Part shown: positions 45,718 to 55,793 of the stretch, one piece after another | How the letters are laid out: each line of letters starts with the position of its first letter | Numbering within the stretch: position 1 is the first letter of the stretch | Origin: Pseudovibrio sp. Ad37 | GTDB lineage: Bacteria > Pseudomonadota > Alphaproteobacteria > Rhizobiales > Stappiaceae | Length of the DNA stretch: 57,915 nt | Assembly: GCF_001623075.1 (NCBI RefSeq) | Contig: NZ_LMCF01000212.1 | Location: 1-57,915 of the forward strand | Direction: 5' to 3' | The notes under the pieces: generated by a model | The model's input: only the letters and a program-made list of their open reading frames with translations | What the model was told of the DNA's origin: nothing | Databases searched by the model: none | Made by a program: the position numbers and the translations under genes

Positions 45718-46131
45718 TTACTCACCAATGCGCTGGACGAACCGGCACTTGATTGGGAGTTTAGCAGCGGCCAGACGCATTGCTTCACGAGCAATATCTT
45801 CAGACACACCGTCCATTTCGAACATGATGCGACCAGGTTTCACCCGGCACGCCCAGTACTCAGGAGAACCTTTACCCTTACCCATCCGAACTTCAGCCGG
45901 CTTGGAGGACACAGGAACGTCCGGGAAGATTCTGATCCACACGCGACCCGCACGCTTCATGTAACGGGTCATTGCACGACGGGCAGCCTCAATCTGACGA
46001 GCGGTGATCCGCTCTGGTTCCATGGCTTTCAGGCCAAAGGCACCAAAATTGAGGTCCGTACCACCCTTGGCATTGCCATGGATGCGGCCCTTGTGCTGCT
46101 TGCGGAACTTAGTACGCTTTGGTTGCAGCAT
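45718..46131 (-). CDS. rplP: Ribosomal protein L16
   Basis: A 137-residue protein by the peptidyl-transferase centre. '[57 protein letters not shown]' and '[24 protein letters not shown]' are diagnostic. It follows rpsC after 43 bp. Confidence 0.97.
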   Translation of the reverse strand: MLQPKRTKFRKQHKGRIHGNAKGGTDLNFGAFGLKAMEPERITARQIEAARRAMTRYMKRAGRVWIRIFPDVPVSSKPAEVRMGKGKGSPEYWACRVKPGRIMFEMDGVSEDIAREAMRLAAAKLPIKCRFVQRIGE

Positions 46132-46174
46132 CGTTTTCTCTCGCTTTAATAGTTAAGCCGTGTGAAGGCGCTGC

Positions 46175-46891
46175 TTACGCAGCGCGCTCACGCCGACCGC
46201 CACCTTGGCGTTCGCTCTTGCCACCACCTTCAGTCGCACGACGTTCAGAAGCCATTGGATCATGCTCAAGGATTTCGCCCTTGAAGATCCAGACTTTAAC
46301 GCCACACGCACCGTAAGCGGTGTGTGCTGTAGCAGTGCCGTAGTCGATGTCTGCACGAAGAGTGTGCAGAGGCACGCGACCTTCACGGTACCATTCGATA
46401 CGTGCGATTTCCGCACCACCAAGACGACCACCGCAGTTAATACGGATGCCCTGGGCGCCAAGACGCATTGCAGACTGAACTGCACGCTTCATGGCACGGC
46501 GGAAAGCAACACGACGCTCGAGCTGCTGAGCGATAGATGCTGCAACAAGCGCTGCATCGGTCTCCGGCTTGCGCACTTCAACGATGTTGAGGTGCACTTC
46601 CGAATTTGTCATCTCGGACAGCTTCTTGCGAAGGCGTTCGATGTCTGCACCTTTTTTACCGATAACAACACCTGGACGACCAGAGTGAATAGTTACACGG
46701 CACTTTTTGTGCGGACGTTCAATGACGACCTTGGATACAGCAGCCTGCTTAAGTTCTTTAAGCAGATATTCGCGGATGCGAAAATCTTCATGAAGAAGAT
46801 CGCCGTATTCGTTCTTGCTAGCAAACCAGCGAGAGTCCCAGGTACGGTTGATGCCAAGACGAAAACCGATTGGATTAATCTTCTGACCCAT
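46175..46891 (-). CDS. rpsC: Ribosomal protein S3
   Basis: A 238-residue protein of the mRNA entry channel. '[24 protein letters not shown]' opens it, a KH domain follows ('[20 protein letters not shown]'), and the C-terminal S3 signature is '[33 protein letters not shown]'-like ('[13 protein letters not shown]'). A basic Gly/Arg-rich tail ends the protein. It overlaps rplV by one base. Confidence 0.97.
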   Translation of the reverse strand: MGQKINPIGFRLGINRTWDSRWFASKNEYGDLLHEDFRIREYLLKELKQAAVSKVVIERPHKKCRVTIHSGRPGVVIGKKGADIERLRKKLSEMTNSEVHLNIVEVRKPETDAALVAASIAQQLERRVAFRRAMKRAVQSAMRLGAQGIRINCGGRLGGAEIARIEWYREGRVPLHTLRADIDYGTATAHTAYGACGVKVWIFKGEILEHDPMASERRATEGGGKSERQGGGRRERAA

Positions 46892-47271
46892 CAGGCAGTC
46901 TCCTCAACTTCCCGAACCACGATAGTCAGGTTGGAAAACGGCTTTAGGATCCGTCCAACACGACCACGAGCTCGCGGCTGGAAACGCTTCATGACAAGCG
47001 CTTTGCCAACATAAGCCTCGGCGACGACAAGATTGTCGACGTCGAGATCATGGTTGTTTTCCGCATTAGCAATAGCAGACATCAAGGTCTTCTTGACGTC
47101 GCCTGAAATGCGCTTACGGGAGAAAGTCAGATCAGCAAGTGCTGTACCAACCTTCTTACCGCGAATGGATGCAGCAACGAGGTTCAACTTCTGCGGGGAA
47201 ACCCGCAGCATGCGGCAAACCGCCTTTGCCTCGTTGTCTGGGAGCATCCGCTCATGCTTCTGCTTGCCCAT
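46891..47271 (-). CDS. rplV: Ribosomal protein L22
   Basis: A 126-residue exit-tunnel protein: '[57 protein letters not shown]', with the hairpin and '[26 protein letters not shown]' tip sequence. It starts 2 bp after rpsS. Confidence 0.97.
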   Translation of the reverse strand: MGKQKHERMLPDNEAKAVCRMLRVSPQKLNLVAASIRGKKVGTALADLTFSRKRISGDVKKTLMSAIANAENNHDLDVDNLVVAEAYVGKALVMKRFQPRARGRVGRILKPFSNLTIVVREVEETA

Positions 47272-47273
47272 CG

Positions 47274-47552
47274 CTACTTCCTCTTTGACTTTTTGTCAGC
47301 GCCATGGCCGTAGTAGGTACGAGAAGGAGCGAATTCGCCCAACTTGTGCCCAACCATGTCTTCACTGATCAAAACAGGAATGTGCTTTTGACCGTTATAG
47401 ACGCCAAAAGTCAACCCCACAAAGTGCGGCAGAACGGTAGAACGTCGGCTCCAGGTCTTAATGACCTCATTCCGGCCGGATTCACGAACCTTATCCGCTT
47501 TCTTCAGGAGGTAACCGTCAATAAACGGCCCTTTCCAGATCGAACGTGCCAC
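47274..47552 (-). CDS. rpsS: Ribosomal protein S19
   Basis: A 92-residue head protein: '[83 protein letters not shown]' contains the whole signature. It lies 12 bp behind rplB. Confidence 0.97.
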   Translation of the reverse strand: MARSIWKGPFIDGYLLKKADKVRESGRNEVIKTWSRRSTVLPHFVGLTFGVYNGQKHIPVLISEDMVGHKLGEFAPSRTYYGHGADKKSKRK

Positions 47553-47564
47553 GATCCGTTCCTC

Positions 47565-48398
47565 TTACTTCTTACGCGCGTGACGAGACCGAACGATAAA
47601 CTTATCGCTGGACTTGTTACTGCGTGTGCGCTTGCCTTTGGTCGGCTTGCCCCAAGGGGTAACCGGATGACGTCCACCGGAGGTGCGACCTTCACCACCA
47701 CCATGTGGGTGATCGACAGGGTTCATCGCAACACCACGAACGTGTGGGCGACGACCCAGCCAACGGGAACGACCAGCCTTACCAAGGTTGATGTTCGCGT
47801 GGTCCTGGTTGGATACCGCACCAACGGTAGCCATACAGGTGCCAAGAACGCGACGCTGTTCACCGGAAAGCAGACGGATGACTGTGTAACCAGCATCACG
47901 ACCAACGATCTGAGCGTAAGCACCAGCTGAGCGAGCAATCTGCGCGCCTTTGCCTGGCTTCATCTCGATGTTGTGGATGATGGTACCCACTGGAATAGAA
48001 GCCAGAGGCATAGCGTTGCCTGGCTTAATATCCACAGCTTCACCAGCTACAACCTTATCGCCAGCAGCAAGACGCTGTGGTGCAAGGATGTATGCCTGCT
48101 CGCCATCATCATAAGTGATGAGAGCGATGAAAGCGGTGCGGTTTGGATCGTATTCCAGACGCTCAACAGTACCGACAACGTCGAATTTACGACGCTTGAA
48201 GTCGATCAGGCGGTAGGTACGTTTGTGACCACCACCAATGTTGTTCGCAGTCTTACGACCGTGGTTGTTACGACCACCGGACTTGGACAGACCTTCAGTC
48301 AATTTCTTGACTGGCTTGCCTTTCCAAAGATCAGAACGGTCTACCTGGACCAGCTGACGACGGCCAGGAGATGTCGGATTAAATGTCTTAAGTGCCAT
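47565..48398 (-). CDS. rplB: Ribosomal protein L2
   Basis: A 277-residue protein needed for subunit joining and peptidyl transfer. '[30 protein letters not shown]' and the C-terminal '[36 protein letters not shown]', with its conserved His, are present. It starts 13 bp after rplW. Confidence 0.97.
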   Translation of the reverse strand: MALKTFNPTSPGRRQLVQVDRSDLWKGKPVKKLTEGLSKSGGRNNHGRKTANNIGGGHKRTYRLIDFKRRKFDVVGTVERLEYDPNRTAFIALITYDDGEQAYILAPQRLAAGDKVVAGEAVDIKPGNAMPLASIPVGTIIHNIEMKPGKGAQIARSAGAYAQIVGRDAGYTVIRLLSGEQRRVLGTCMATVGAVSNQDHANINLGKAGRSRWLGRRPHVRGVAMNPVDHPHGGGEGRTSGGRHPVTPWGKPTKGKRTRSNKSSDKFIVRSRHARKK

Positions 48399-48411
48399 TT
48401 TGTCCTACCCC

Positions 48412-48705
48412 TTACAGACCGGTCGTCACGTCGATGGACTGACCATCTTCCAGAGTGACCACAGCTTTTTTGAAGTCGTTCTGTTTGCCGACAACACCTT
48501 TGAAGCGCTTGGTTTTACCCTTGCGAACCAGTGTGTTGACTGCTTTGACTTTTACGCCAAACAGAGCTTCAACAGCTGCTTTGATTTCCGGTTTTGTTGC
48601 AGTGAGAGCAACCTTAAAAACAACCTTATTCTCTTCAGAGGCAAAAGTAGCTTTCTCGGTGATCACCGGAGATACGATTTTGTCGTAGTGAACGAGCTTG
48701 CTCAT
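48412..48705 (-). CDS. rplW: Ribosomal protein L23
   Basis: A 97-residue protein at the exit port where trigger factor and SRP dock: '[53 protein letters not shown]'. It overlaps the rplD stop by one base. Confidence 0.97.
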   Translation of the reverse strand: MSKLVHYDKIVSPVITEKATFASEENKVVFKVALTATKPEIKAAVEALFGVKVKAVNTLVRKGKTKRFKGVVGKQNDFKKAVVTLEDGQSIDVTTGL

Positions 48706-49322
48706 TAGAAGCGCTCCTCCAAAGCTGCAACTGCCGCTTTGGTCAGGACCAGCGTATCACGACGAAGAATGTCGTAAACGTTGATACCCTGTACCGGCAG
48801 TACATCTACGAGTGGAATGTTACGAGTAGCCAAACCGAAGTTTGCATCTACTTCAGAACCGTCCACGAACAACGCACTGTTCAATCCGAGAGAACCGAGC
48901 TGATCCTTCAGAGCCTTGGTTTTGGCTTCTGCTGATTTCGCATCCTCAACAACAACAAGGTTGCCAGAAGCTGCTTTTGCAGACAGAGCATGCTTCAGAC
49001 CCAGAACACGAACTTTTTTAGGAAGCTCATGAGCGTGCTCACGCACAACTGGACCAAATGCCCTACCACCACCACGGAACTGAGGTGCTTTACGGTTACC
49101 GTGACGTGCGCCGCCAGAACCTTTCTGGCGTACGAATTTTTTGGTGGTACCATTAACTTCGGAACGACCCAAAGTTTTATGTGTACCAGCCTGGCGCTTT
49201 GCAAGCTGCCAGCGAACAACACGCTGGATTAGGTCGATACGTGGCTCGAGACCAAAGATCTCGTCAGACACTGTGATCGAACCCGCTGCGTTACCGCCGA
49301 GGGTTTTAACCTCGAGTTCCAT
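48705..49322 (-). CDS. rplD: Ribosomal protein L4
   Basis: A 205-residue protein with the long tunnel loop '[49 protein letters not shown]'. In enterobacteria L4 represses the S10 operon; no such leader is demonstrated here. ATG at 49322 is chosen (GAAGG six bases ahead) over a GTG just before it. Start and rplC stop share a base (TGATG). Confidence 0.96.
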   Translation of the reverse strand: MELEVKTLGGNAAGSITVSDEIFGLEPRIDLIQRVVRWQLAKRQAGTHKTLGRSEVNGTTKKFVRQKGSGGARHGNRKAPQFRGGGRAFGPVVREHAHELPKKVRVLGLKHALSAKAASGNLVVVEDAKSAEAKTKALKDQLGSLGLNSALFVDGSEVDANFGLATRNIPLVDVLPVQGINVYDILRRDTLVLTKAAVAALEERF

Positions 49323-50038
49323 CACTCACCTTCCTTCCCGGCTTCAGCCGCTGCAATAGCAGAGTTCTGACGGAATGCACCTGGTACAGGAACGTTCTCT
49401 GGCAGAGCCTTCTTAATTGCATCACGAACCAGGATCCAACCGCCTTTAGAGCCAGGTACAGAACCTTCAACCATGATCAGACCACGTTCTACGTCAGTAC
49501 GTACAACTTTCAGGTTCTGAGTGGTTACGCGTTCAGCACCGAGGTGTCCGGCCATTTTCTTGCCTTTAAACACCTTACCTGGATCCTGACACTGACCGGT
49601 AGAACCGTGCGCACGGTGTGAAACAGACACACCATGAGAAGCGCGACCACCACCGAAGTTGTGACGCTTCATCGCACCAGCAAAGCCCTTACCGATAGAG
49701 GTGCCGGTTACATCCACGAACTGACCGTTAAGGAAGTGGTCAGCTGTAAGCTCAGCACCAACTTCGATCAAGTTCTCTTCAGAAACACGGAACTCAGCGA
49801 GTTTGCGCTTAGGCTCAACTTTTGCAACTGCAAAGTGGCCACGCATCGCGCGGTTCGTGTTCTTAACTTTTGCCGCACCCACGCCCAACTGAAGCGCAGT
49901 GTAGCCGTTCTTGTCTGCCGTCCGGTGAGCAACAACTTGACAGTTGTCTAGACGCAGTACTGTAACGGGCACGTGTTCGCCTGCCGCGTTATAGATACGG
50001 GTCATACCCACCTTCTGTGCGATCACTCCAGAACGCAT
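49322..50038 (-). CDS. rplC: Ribosomal protein L3
   Basis: A 238-residue early-assembly protein. '[28 protein letters not shown]' opens it and '[49 protein letters not shown]' is the L3 signature. The ATG at 50038 follows AAGGGG; the reading from 50059 adds seven atypical residues. The acidic Ala-rich tail is somewhat extended. Confidence 0.96.
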   Translation of the reverse strand: MRSGVIAQKVGMTRIYNAAGEHVPVTVLRLDNCQVVAHRTADKNGYTALQLGVGAAKVKNTNRAMRGHFAVAKVEPKRKLAEFRVSEENLIEVGAELTADHFLNGQFVDVTGTSIGKGFAGAMKRHNFGGGRASHGVSVSHRAHGSTGQCQDPGKVFKGKKMAGHLGAERVTTQNLKVVRTDVERGLIMVEGSVPGSKGGWILVRDAIKKALPENVPVPGAFRQNSAIAAAEAGKEGE

Positions 50039-50059
50039 TACTGTGTCCCCTTGCCGCAC

Positions 50060-50368
50060 TTAGAGCTTGATCTCGACATCAACGCCAGCAGCCAGGTCGA
50101 GCTTCATCAAAGCATCTACTGTCTGTGGTGTTGGGTCGACGATGTCCAAAAGACGCTTATGAGTGCGCATTTCGAACTGATCACGGCTCTTTTTATCAAC
50201 ATGCGGTCCGCGAAGTACTGTGTACTTCTCAATCCGCGTCGGCAACGGAACTGGTCCACGCACTTGTGCGCCGGTCCGTTTCGCCGTGTTCACGATTTCC
50301 TTAGTGGAAGCGTCAAGAACACGGTGATCAAACGCCTTCAGGCGGATCCGTATATTCTGACCGTTCAT
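50060..50368 (-). CDS. rpsJ: Ribosomal protein S10
   Basis: A 102-residue protein (also NusE, antitermination partner of NusB): '[76 protein letters not shown]'. It is the first r-protein gene of the cluster, 69 bp after tuf. Confidence 0.97.
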   Translation of the reverse strand: MNGQNIRIRLKAFDHRVLDASTKEIVNTAKRTGAQVRGPVPLPTRIEKYTVLRGPHVDKKSRDQFEMRTHKRLLDIVDPTPQTVDALMKLDLAAGVDVEIKL

Positions 50369-50392
50369 GACTAATCCTTAACTGAGCAAGGC

Positions 50393-50425
50393 AACTGCGG
50401 TTTAACACAAGATCAAACCGCAGTT
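50393..50425 (-). promoter_or_regulatory. Perfect hairpin between tuf and rpsJ
   Basis: AACTGCGGTTT (50393-50403) pairs perfectly with AAACCGCAGTT (50415-50425) around an 11-nt loop, 13 bp past the tuf stop. No U-tract follows, so it is more likely a processing site, partial terminator or leader structure than a strong terminator. Confidence 0.55.
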
Positions 50426-50437
50426 CGAACTCAATTC

Positions 50438-51613
50438 TTATTCGATGATTTCAGCTACAACACCAGCGCCGACGGTACGACCGCCTTCACGGATAGCGAA
50501 GCGCAGACCATCTTCCATAGCGATTGGTACGATAAGTTCAACTGAAACAGCAACGTTATCACCAGGCATCACCATTTCTGTGCCTTCTGGCAGAGAAACA
50601 ACACCAGTCACATCAGTTGTACGGAAGTAGAACTGTGGACGGTAGTTGGTGAAGAATGGAGTGTGACGTCCACCCTCTTCCTTGGTGAGGATGTATGCCT
50701 CAGCCTTAAACTTAGTGTGAGGAGTAACGGAACCTGGTTTACAAAGAACCTGGCCACGCTCAACGTCTTCACGACCAACACCACGGATCAATGCACCGAT
50801 GTTATCGCCAGCTTCACCCTGATCGAGCAGCTTGCGGAACATTTCAACACCAGTAACAGTGGTCTTAGATGTATCTTTAACGCCAACGATCTCAACTTCG
50901 TCACCAACGTGAACGATGCCTCGCTCTACGCGACCGGTTACAACAGTACCACGGCCAGAGATAGAGAACACGTCTTCAATCGGCATCAGGAATGGCAGAT
51001 CGCGTGGACGGTCAGGAGTTGGGATGTATTCGTCAACTGCAGCCATCAGCTCTACAATTTTGTCTTTGCCGATCGCGTCATCGCGGTCTTCAAGAGCAGC
51101 AAGTGCAGAACCAGCAATGATTGGAATATCATCGCCTGGGAATTCGTAGGAAGAAAGAAGTTCACGAACTTCCATTTCTACGAGTTCAAGCAGTTCTTCG
51201 TCGTCAACCTGGTCAACTTTGTTCATGAAGACAACCAGAGCAGGCACACCAACCTGACGAGCGAGCAGGATGTGCTCACGTGTCTGAGGCATTGGGCCGT
51301 CTGCAGCGTTAACAACGAGGATCGCGCCGTCCATCTGTGCAGCACCAGTGATCATGTTTTTCACATAATCAGCGTGGCCTGGGCAGTCAACGTGTGCGTA
51401 GTGACGAGCTTCGGTCTCATACTCAACGTGCGCAGTGGAGATAGTGATACCACGTGCGCGCTCTTCAGGAGCACCGTCAATTTCGTCGTATGCTTTAAAA
51501 TCACCAAAAGATTTAGTAATCGCAGCAGTCAGCGTAGTTTTGCCGTGATCAACGTGGCCGATTGTGCCGATGTTGACGTGCGGCTTATTACGTTCAAATT
51601 TTTCCTTCGCCAT
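50438..51613 (-). CDS. tuf: Elongation factor Tu
   Basis: A 391-residue GTPase that delivers aminoacyl-tRNA to the ribosome. The G-motifs are GHVDHGKT (P-loop), '[26 protein letters not shown]' and 'NKVDQVDD'; the switch I 'EERARGITI' is intact. Domains II and III follow in full. Upstream on the same strand are tRNA-Gly and tRNA-Tyr; downstream is rpsJ. That mixed context is discussed as a finding. Confidence 0.98.
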   Translation of the reverse strand: MAKEKFERNKPHVNIGTIGHVDHGKTTLTAAITKSFGDFKAYDEIDGAPEERARGITISTAHVEYETEARHYAHVDCPGHADYVKNMITGAAQMDGAILVVNAADGPMPQTREHILLARQVGVPALVVFMNKVDQVDDEELLELVEMEVRELLSSYEFPGDDIPIIAGSALAALEDRDDAIGKDKIVELMAAVDEYIPTPDRPRDLPFLMPIEDVFSISGRGTVVTGRVERGIVHVGDEVEIVGVKDTSKTTVTGVEMFRKLLDQGEAGDNIGALIRGVGREDVERGQVLCKPGSVTPHTKFKAEAYILTKEEGGRHTPFFTNYRPQFYFRTTDVTGVVSLPEGTEMVMPGDNVAVSVELIVPIAMEDGLRFAIREGGRTVGAGVVAEIIE

Positions 51614-51719
51614 GGGCGTAGCTCTCTATTTAATCGTAGTTCCGTCGATCAAGGCTTGAAGCCAATAAAAGACCCCAAGGATTCTGTTAGGATACCTTCA
51701 GCAAAGAGCGAGAAGAGAT

Positions 51720-51793
51720 TGGAGCGGGTGAAGGGAATCGAACCCTCGTATTCAGCTTGGAAGGCTGCTGCTCTACCATTGAGCTACACCCGC
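51720..51793 (-). tRNA. tRNA-Gly (anticodon TCC)
   Basis: On the minus strand: acceptor GCGGGTG/CACCCGC, D arm TAGCTCAATGGTAGAGCA, anticodon loop CTTCCAA with TCC, T arm GAGGGTTCGATTCCCTT, and encoded CCA. It lies 106 bp ahead of tuf and 19 bp after tRNA-Tyr, probably one transcript. Confidence 0.96.
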
Positions 51794-51812
51794 ATTACCA
51801 ATTTCAAGTCGA

Positions 51813-51897
51813 TGGTGGAGGAGGTTGGATTCGAACCAACGTAGGCATAGCCAGCGGATTTACAGTCCGCCCCCTTTAGCCACTCGGGCACTCCTCC
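51813..51897 (-). tRNA. tRNA-Tyr (anticodon GTA)
   Basis: On the minus strand: acceptor GGAGGAG/CTCCTCC, a class II fold with long variable arm, anticodon stem GCGGA-CTGTAAA-TCCGC (GTA), T arm GTTGGTTCGAATCCAAC, and encoded CCA. Confidence 0.96.
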
Positions 51898-52319
51898 GAG
51901 ATCGACTAAAATTCTCTAAAAGAGAACTTTTTGAAACTCGTTTTGCCAAACACGCCGCTTAACCGCTAAGCAGTTGCGCCGCGTCCTGTGGCGCGGTTTA
52001 TGCCGCTGAGAACGCCATCTGTCAACGCCTCTTTTGCATGTGCCTGTGCAAAATCAACAAGGCAGTTAGTTTTCCCCCTTTTTTGTCGGAGAACTAACCG
52101 ACGGAATCTACGTATGACCTTGCTAAATCACAGCTCTTCACACCAAACCCGGCAATTTTGGTGCAAATTCTTTTTTTGGCAAAGTGAAAAGATTCCACAC
52201 ATGAACACCCTCTCAAATTCACTAGACCTGCTCTTTTTATATAAGCAGCAAAAAAGGAATGTTTAGTCTCCCCTCTTTATTCCCTTGAAGCGAAAACATC
52301 ACCGGAGTATCGAGAGGCT
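51898..52319. other. Gene-free spacer between tRNA-Tyr and rlmB
   Basis: A 420-bp divergent intergenic region that must carry the promoter for the tRNA-tuf unit to the left and for rlmB to the right. A GTCGG/CCGAC inverted repeat lies near 52087-52105. I see no gene and cannot fix the promoter boxes. Confidence 0.45.
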
Positions 52320-53198
52320 ATGAGCAACTTTAAAAAACAAAAGAGCGCAGGCGGCAACCGCTGGAGCCCTGAGCAAAGCCCAGAGCGAGGCAATGATCGC
52401 CCCCATGAGAAAAGCCGGCCCGATGGAAAACCGTCTGGTGGATTTTCAAAGGGCAAGCCCTGGCTGAAGAAATCAGCTGCTGAAGACGGCCCTTTCTATA
52501 TATATGGACTTCACACCATTGAAGCCGCCTTTAGAAATCCAGAACGCACTCGCCACAAGCTCCTCATAACGCAAAATGCATTACGGCGGCTGGAAGAGCG
52601 TAATCTGAAGATTGACGTTCCGGTTGAAGAAGCCAGCCCCCGCAACATCGACAAGCTGGTTGGCAAAGATGCCGTCCATCAGGGCGCTGCGCTGCTGGTG
52701 GATGCCCTTCCTGAATATGGACCGGAAGAACTCCAGGACGGTCAGCTCGTTCTGGCACTCGATCAGGTCACCGATCCGCACAATGTCGGCGCCATCCTAC
52801 GTTCCGCTGTCGCCTTGAGTGCTGACGCTGTTGTCACCACCCGCCGTCACGCACCTGAAGAAGGCCCGGTCCTTGCCAAAACAGCAAGTGGCGCGCTGGA
52901 TATGATCAAACACGTCCGCGTCCCGAACATGTCTCGTTTTGTCGATGAAATGAGAGACAAAGGCTATCAGGCAATCGCATTGGACAGCGAAGGCCCGAAC
53001 TCCGTCGAAAATACAACATTCACGGATAAGACCCTGCTGGTCCTCGGCTCAGAAGGAAAAGGTGTACGTGAAGGCGTCCGCAAAAACTGCGACGCCCTCG
53101 CCCGCTTGGACATGCCGGGAGAGATCAAATCCCTAAACGTCTCCAACGCCGCGATCCTATCCCTCTACGTCGCTCGCATGAAAATGGGGCTGTCCTAA
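52320..53198 (+). CDS. rlmB: TrmH-family rRNA 2'-O-methyltransferase (RlmB-like)
   Basis: A 292-residue SPOUT methyltransferase. A basic disordered N-terminus (about 55 residues) precedes the substrate-binding domain 'FYIYGLHTIEAAFRNPERTRHKLLIT'. The knot motifs are 'LALDQVTDPHNVGAILRSAVALSADAVV', 'LVLGSEGKGVREGVRKNCD' and 'KSLNVSNAAILSLYVA'. RlmB methylates G2251 of 23S rRNA in E. coli; the exact target is inferred. GAGAGG precedes the ATG. Confidence 0.88.
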   Translation: MSNFKKQKSAGGNRWSPEQSPERGNDRPHEKSRPDGKPSGGFSKGKPWLKKSAAEDGPFYIYGLHTIEAAFRNPERTRHKLLITQNALRRLEERNLKIDVPVEEASPRNIDKLVGKDAVHQGAALLVDALPEYGPEELQDGQLVLALDQVTDPHNVGAILRSAVALSADAVVTTRRHAPEEGPVLAKTASGALDMIKHVRVPNMSRFVDEMRDKGYQAIALDSEGPNSVENTTFTDKTLLVLGSEGKGVREGVRKNCDALARLDMPGEIKSLNVSNAAILSLYVARMKMGLS

Positions 53199-53290
53199 CC
53201 GACAGCCTCCGGACGCTGGACCTGTCTCCGGATGGAAGCTCAGCTACCAAAGTAAAACACAGCCAAAGTTGCTACTCGCGATAAACGCAA

Positions 53291-53326
53291 AATGTCAGCC
53301 TCTGATTTCCATCAGGGACTGACATT
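53291..53326. terminator. Long hairpin between rlmB and the cytochrome gene
   Basis: AATGTCAG (53291-53298) pairs with CTGACATT (53319-53326). The interior CTCTGAT/ATCAGGG continues the stem with one mismatch and one wobble around a TTCC loop. It lies between convergent genes; only a weak T-run follows, so terminator function is likely but not certain. Confidence 0.55.
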
Positions 53327-53375
53327 GCAATGTTTCATCAAAAAGGTCTTCAACAACTCAGACCTAGAGCATGTT

Positions 53376-53885
53376 TCAATCAAGAACGATGCTATCTGGC
53401 TTTGTAGGAACAGCGGGTACTGTGATGTAGGAAAAACCCTCTCGGGTATGGCACGCCATACACTCTGAGCTCATAACCGCAACAGCCTCTTCAAAAACTT
53501 CAAAGTTCTGAGTTTTAACCGCCTCGTCCAAATCTCCAAAAACGTTCTCACGAAATATATTGATGGAAGCGGCTCGTTTGGTGCGTGCCGTAGCAACTCG
53601 ATCCATCATTTTTTCCATGGCCTCGATTTGATACTCTGCAAACTCCCATTTATCTTGCTTGCCTGCCCAGTACATAGTTTGGAAGCGGTAGGCAATTTCT
53701 GGCATCCAGTGTGATGTGCCCGGCGTAATTTTCACCAATGCTTCCAATTGCTCTTCTGGAGTTCCTGTTACTCTCCAATCAGGAGCCTTTTCTGCATGCG
53801 CCAGATAGCTTGAAGAATACACAGTGCCTGTCAAAAGCAATGTCAGGCTCAAAATAGGGATGCAAAGCGCAGATGCTCGTTTCAT
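53376..53885 (-). CDS. Periplasmic c-type cytochrome, cytochrome c'-like
   Basis: A 169-residue protein with a signal peptide (MKRASALCIPILSLTLLLTG). The mature part is helical ('YRFQTMYWAGKQDKWEFAEYQIEAMEKMMDRVA'), and the single haem motif C-M-A-C-H lies near the C-terminus, as in cytochromes c' and c-556. A 20-residue tail follows the motif. It would be a small electron carrier or gas-binding protein. It lies 165 bp downstream of pseudoazurin on the same strand, suggesting a linked redox role. The subfamily is not certain. Confidence 0.75.
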   Translation of the reverse strand: MKRASALCIPILSLTLLLTGTVYSSSYLAHAEKAPDWRVTGTPEEQLEALVKITPGTSHWMPEIAYRFQTMYWAGKQDKWEFAEYQIEAMEKMMDRVATARTKRAASINIFRENVFGDLDEAVKTQNFEVFEEAVAVMSSECMACHTREGFSYITVPAVPTKPDSIVLD

Positions 53886-54050
53886 ACGGACCTCGGGGGA
53901 GTGCTAAAATTGGCAGAAACCACTGAATGATGAGTTGACACCTCACCCAGCGTTGTCTTCGCAAGAAGAGTAAAAAATGATCAGTATTTACACAGACCTC
54001 ACTTGCTTGAGCACTGACTACCCACCTTACTTTAAGGCAGATTTAAGCGC

Positions 54051-54488
54051 TCAGTTTTGTGGGATTCTGCGAAATAGCTTTCGAAAGACCGCCGCGGCTT
54101 TGGCTGGCAGCTTGGCGCTTTTTGCTTGCTGTAAATTGTTGTATTGCTTGCCGACAGCAATCAGCCCCACCATGCCCTTGCCGAAATGTGGAAGACATTT
54201 ATATCCATAAACACCTTCCTTCGTCAGCGTGAGGTCATAAGTCGCCTTAAGCCTGCTCCGCCAGGGCGATACTCCTGCAGGTATCATCCCGGAAATTGAG
54301 ACGGTGTTGTGAGTTCCTCTGACATTCACAAACCGCACGGTATCGCCGACTTGTGCTTCCAGATAGGCAGGGCTGAAGAAATCCCGATCCATTCTGATTG
54401 TATGGATTGCACCTGCGTTAGAACCGGTTACTGAGAGTAAAAAGGAAACGAGCGCTGGCATTAAAACAAGCGTACTTCTTTTATTCAT
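54051..54488 (-). CDS. Pseudoazurin (blue copper protein)
   Basis: A 145-residue periplasmic cupredoxin. Signal peptide MNKRSTLVLMPALVSFLLSV; mature start A-I-H-T-I-R-M-D. The type 1 copper ligands are visible: His in 'GTHNTVSISGMIP', and Cys/His/Met in 'YGYKCLPHFGKGMVGLIAVG'. The Y-x-x-K-C-x-P-H-x-x-x-G-M arrangement and the helical C-terminus mark pseudoazurin, which donates electrons to nitrite or nitrous-oxide reductase or cytochrome peroxidase. None of these is in the window. The start at 54488 gives the signal peptide; a longer start at 54536 does not. Confidence 0.9.
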   Translation of the reverse strand: MNKRSTLVLMPALVSFLLSVTGSNAGAIHTIRMDRDFFSPAYLEAQVGDTVRFVNVRGTHNTVSISGMIPAGVSPWRSRLKATYDLTLTKEGVYGYKCLPHFGKGMVGLIAVGKQYNNLQQAKSAKLPAKAAAVFRKLFRRIPQN

Positions 54489-54590
54489 GAAGATTGTCTC
54501 ATGTTTTTTGATTTTGCATGGGGCAACGGTTTTCACCGCTATCTAACTCCTGAATTTGCTCAAGAGACCCGGCAACCGATAAAGCCCTTG

Positions 54591-54608
54591 TTTTAACGCA
54601 GTTTTAGG
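54591..54608. promoter_or_regulatory. Candidate response-regulator direct repeat upstream of pseudoazurin
   Basis: TTTTAAC (54591-54597) and TTTTAGG (54602-54608) form a direct repeat with an 11-bp period, the usual spacing for OmpR-family regulators. It lies about 103 bp ahead of the pseudoazurin start. It resembles the better box at 56515. The evidence is weak. Confidence 0.3.
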
Positions 54609-54758
54609 AGCGCTCCGGTTTCGCAGGCGTACGAGACCGCTGAAACCCTCCATTCAGGAGCATCGCAGCCGGCATGACGGCCTTGGATGAAATTTTATGA
54701 TTATCGCTCGGTCTTCCGGTCTTAAAGCAGCGAAATTACAGAGTAAAAGACCTTCACT

Positions 54759-55793
54759 TCAGGAGGTTAAGGCCGTGGCAGAAGCAAAAACAACACGGAA
54801 AACACTCCCTCCACCCGGATTATCATGGATGGATATTTCTGCCCGGCAGCGCATTGCTATATCTCCGACAATTGCCAGTCCCAGACCAGTTCCCTGCACT
54901 TTGCTATCTGGCAACCGCCAAAAGCGCTGAAAAATTTTGTCTCTATAGCAAGATGGAATACCTGGCCCCTCGTCAATCACATCAAGTGTTCCTGCGGGGC
55001 TAATTCGAACGCAAATACCAGCGTTTGACGGACACACTGCAAGAGCGTTTTCAACGAGATTACGCAGCAGATCTCCAATCAGCCCTTTATCACCCTGCAC
55101 CCAAAGAGGACCTGCTTCCTTTTCCAAGGAGAGCCTGACATTCTTTTTCGTCGCCAAAGGTGCAATATAGGAAAGCACAGTGACAGCTACAGCATTTAGA
55201 TCACTAACCTTTTCCTGCTCTTCAGATCGCGTTTCCAATCGGGAAATTGTCAGGATTTGATCCACGGAACGAGTCATTCTATCAAGATCACCCCTTAGAG
55301 CAATCACTTGAGGCGTTTGTTGCAAGTCCTCCAAACCAGCACCCAACACCTGCAACGGCGTCCTTAGCTCATGCGCAACATTTTCGGTGAAGTGGCGCTG
55401 CGTTGTAAAACCATCTTCTATGCCAGAAAGCATGGCGTTTATCGCTTTCACCATCGGGGCTACTTCGGAAGGCAAATCTCTCACAGGGAGCCGCTGGTCA
55501 AGAGATTTCGGTTTAATCTGAGCCGTAAGACGTGAAAGATGCCGAAGAGGTTTCAAACTGCGCCTTAACGTATGTGCAGTCACAAAAATTGTTGCAAGCA
55601 TCATAACCGGAACGACCCAGCCAACATTTGAAAAGAGCTCCATAAAGGCTTGCTGATGACTGCTGGCTTGTAGTGGCTCATGCAAAATAAACAAATGAAC
55701 CCAGAGCCATCCGAGGATCACAGAAAACGAGCCGATAAGAATGACTGAGATTCGAACGACAAGCTTGTTCTCAAGAGACTGAAGCTTACTCAT
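54759..55793 (-). CDS. Sensor histidine kinase (PmrB/QseC-like)
   Basis: A 344-residue inner-membrane kinase. Membrane helices are near 13-36 and 58-76, enclosing a periplasmic loop of only about 20 residues. HAMP follows (77-130), then HisKA with His141 in 'FTENVAHELRTPLQ', and HATPase with N box 'LLRNLVENALAVCP', G1 'VIDEGPGIP' and G2 'GTGLGLAIV'. The short sensor loop hints at membrane or small-ligand sensing. It overlaps the regulator gene by 4 bp and lies 270 bp ahead of pseudoazurin. Confidence 0.92.
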   Translation of the reverse strand: MSKLQSLENKLVVRISVILIGSFSVILGWLWVHLFILHEPLQASSHQQAFMELFSNVGWVVPVMMLATIFVTAHTLRRSLKPLRHLSRLTAQIKPKSLDQRLPVRDLPSEVAPMVKAINAMLSGIEDGFTTQRHFTENVAHELRTPLQVLGAGLEDLQQTPQVIALRGDLDRMTRSVDQILTISRLETRSEEQEKVSDLNAVAVTVLSYIAPLATKKNVRLSLEKEAGPLWVQGDKGLIGDLLRNLVENALAVCPSNAGICVRISPAGTLDVIDEGPGIPSCYRDKIFQRFWRLPDSKVQGTGLGLAIVGDIAMRCRAEISIHDNPGGGSVFRVVFASATALTS

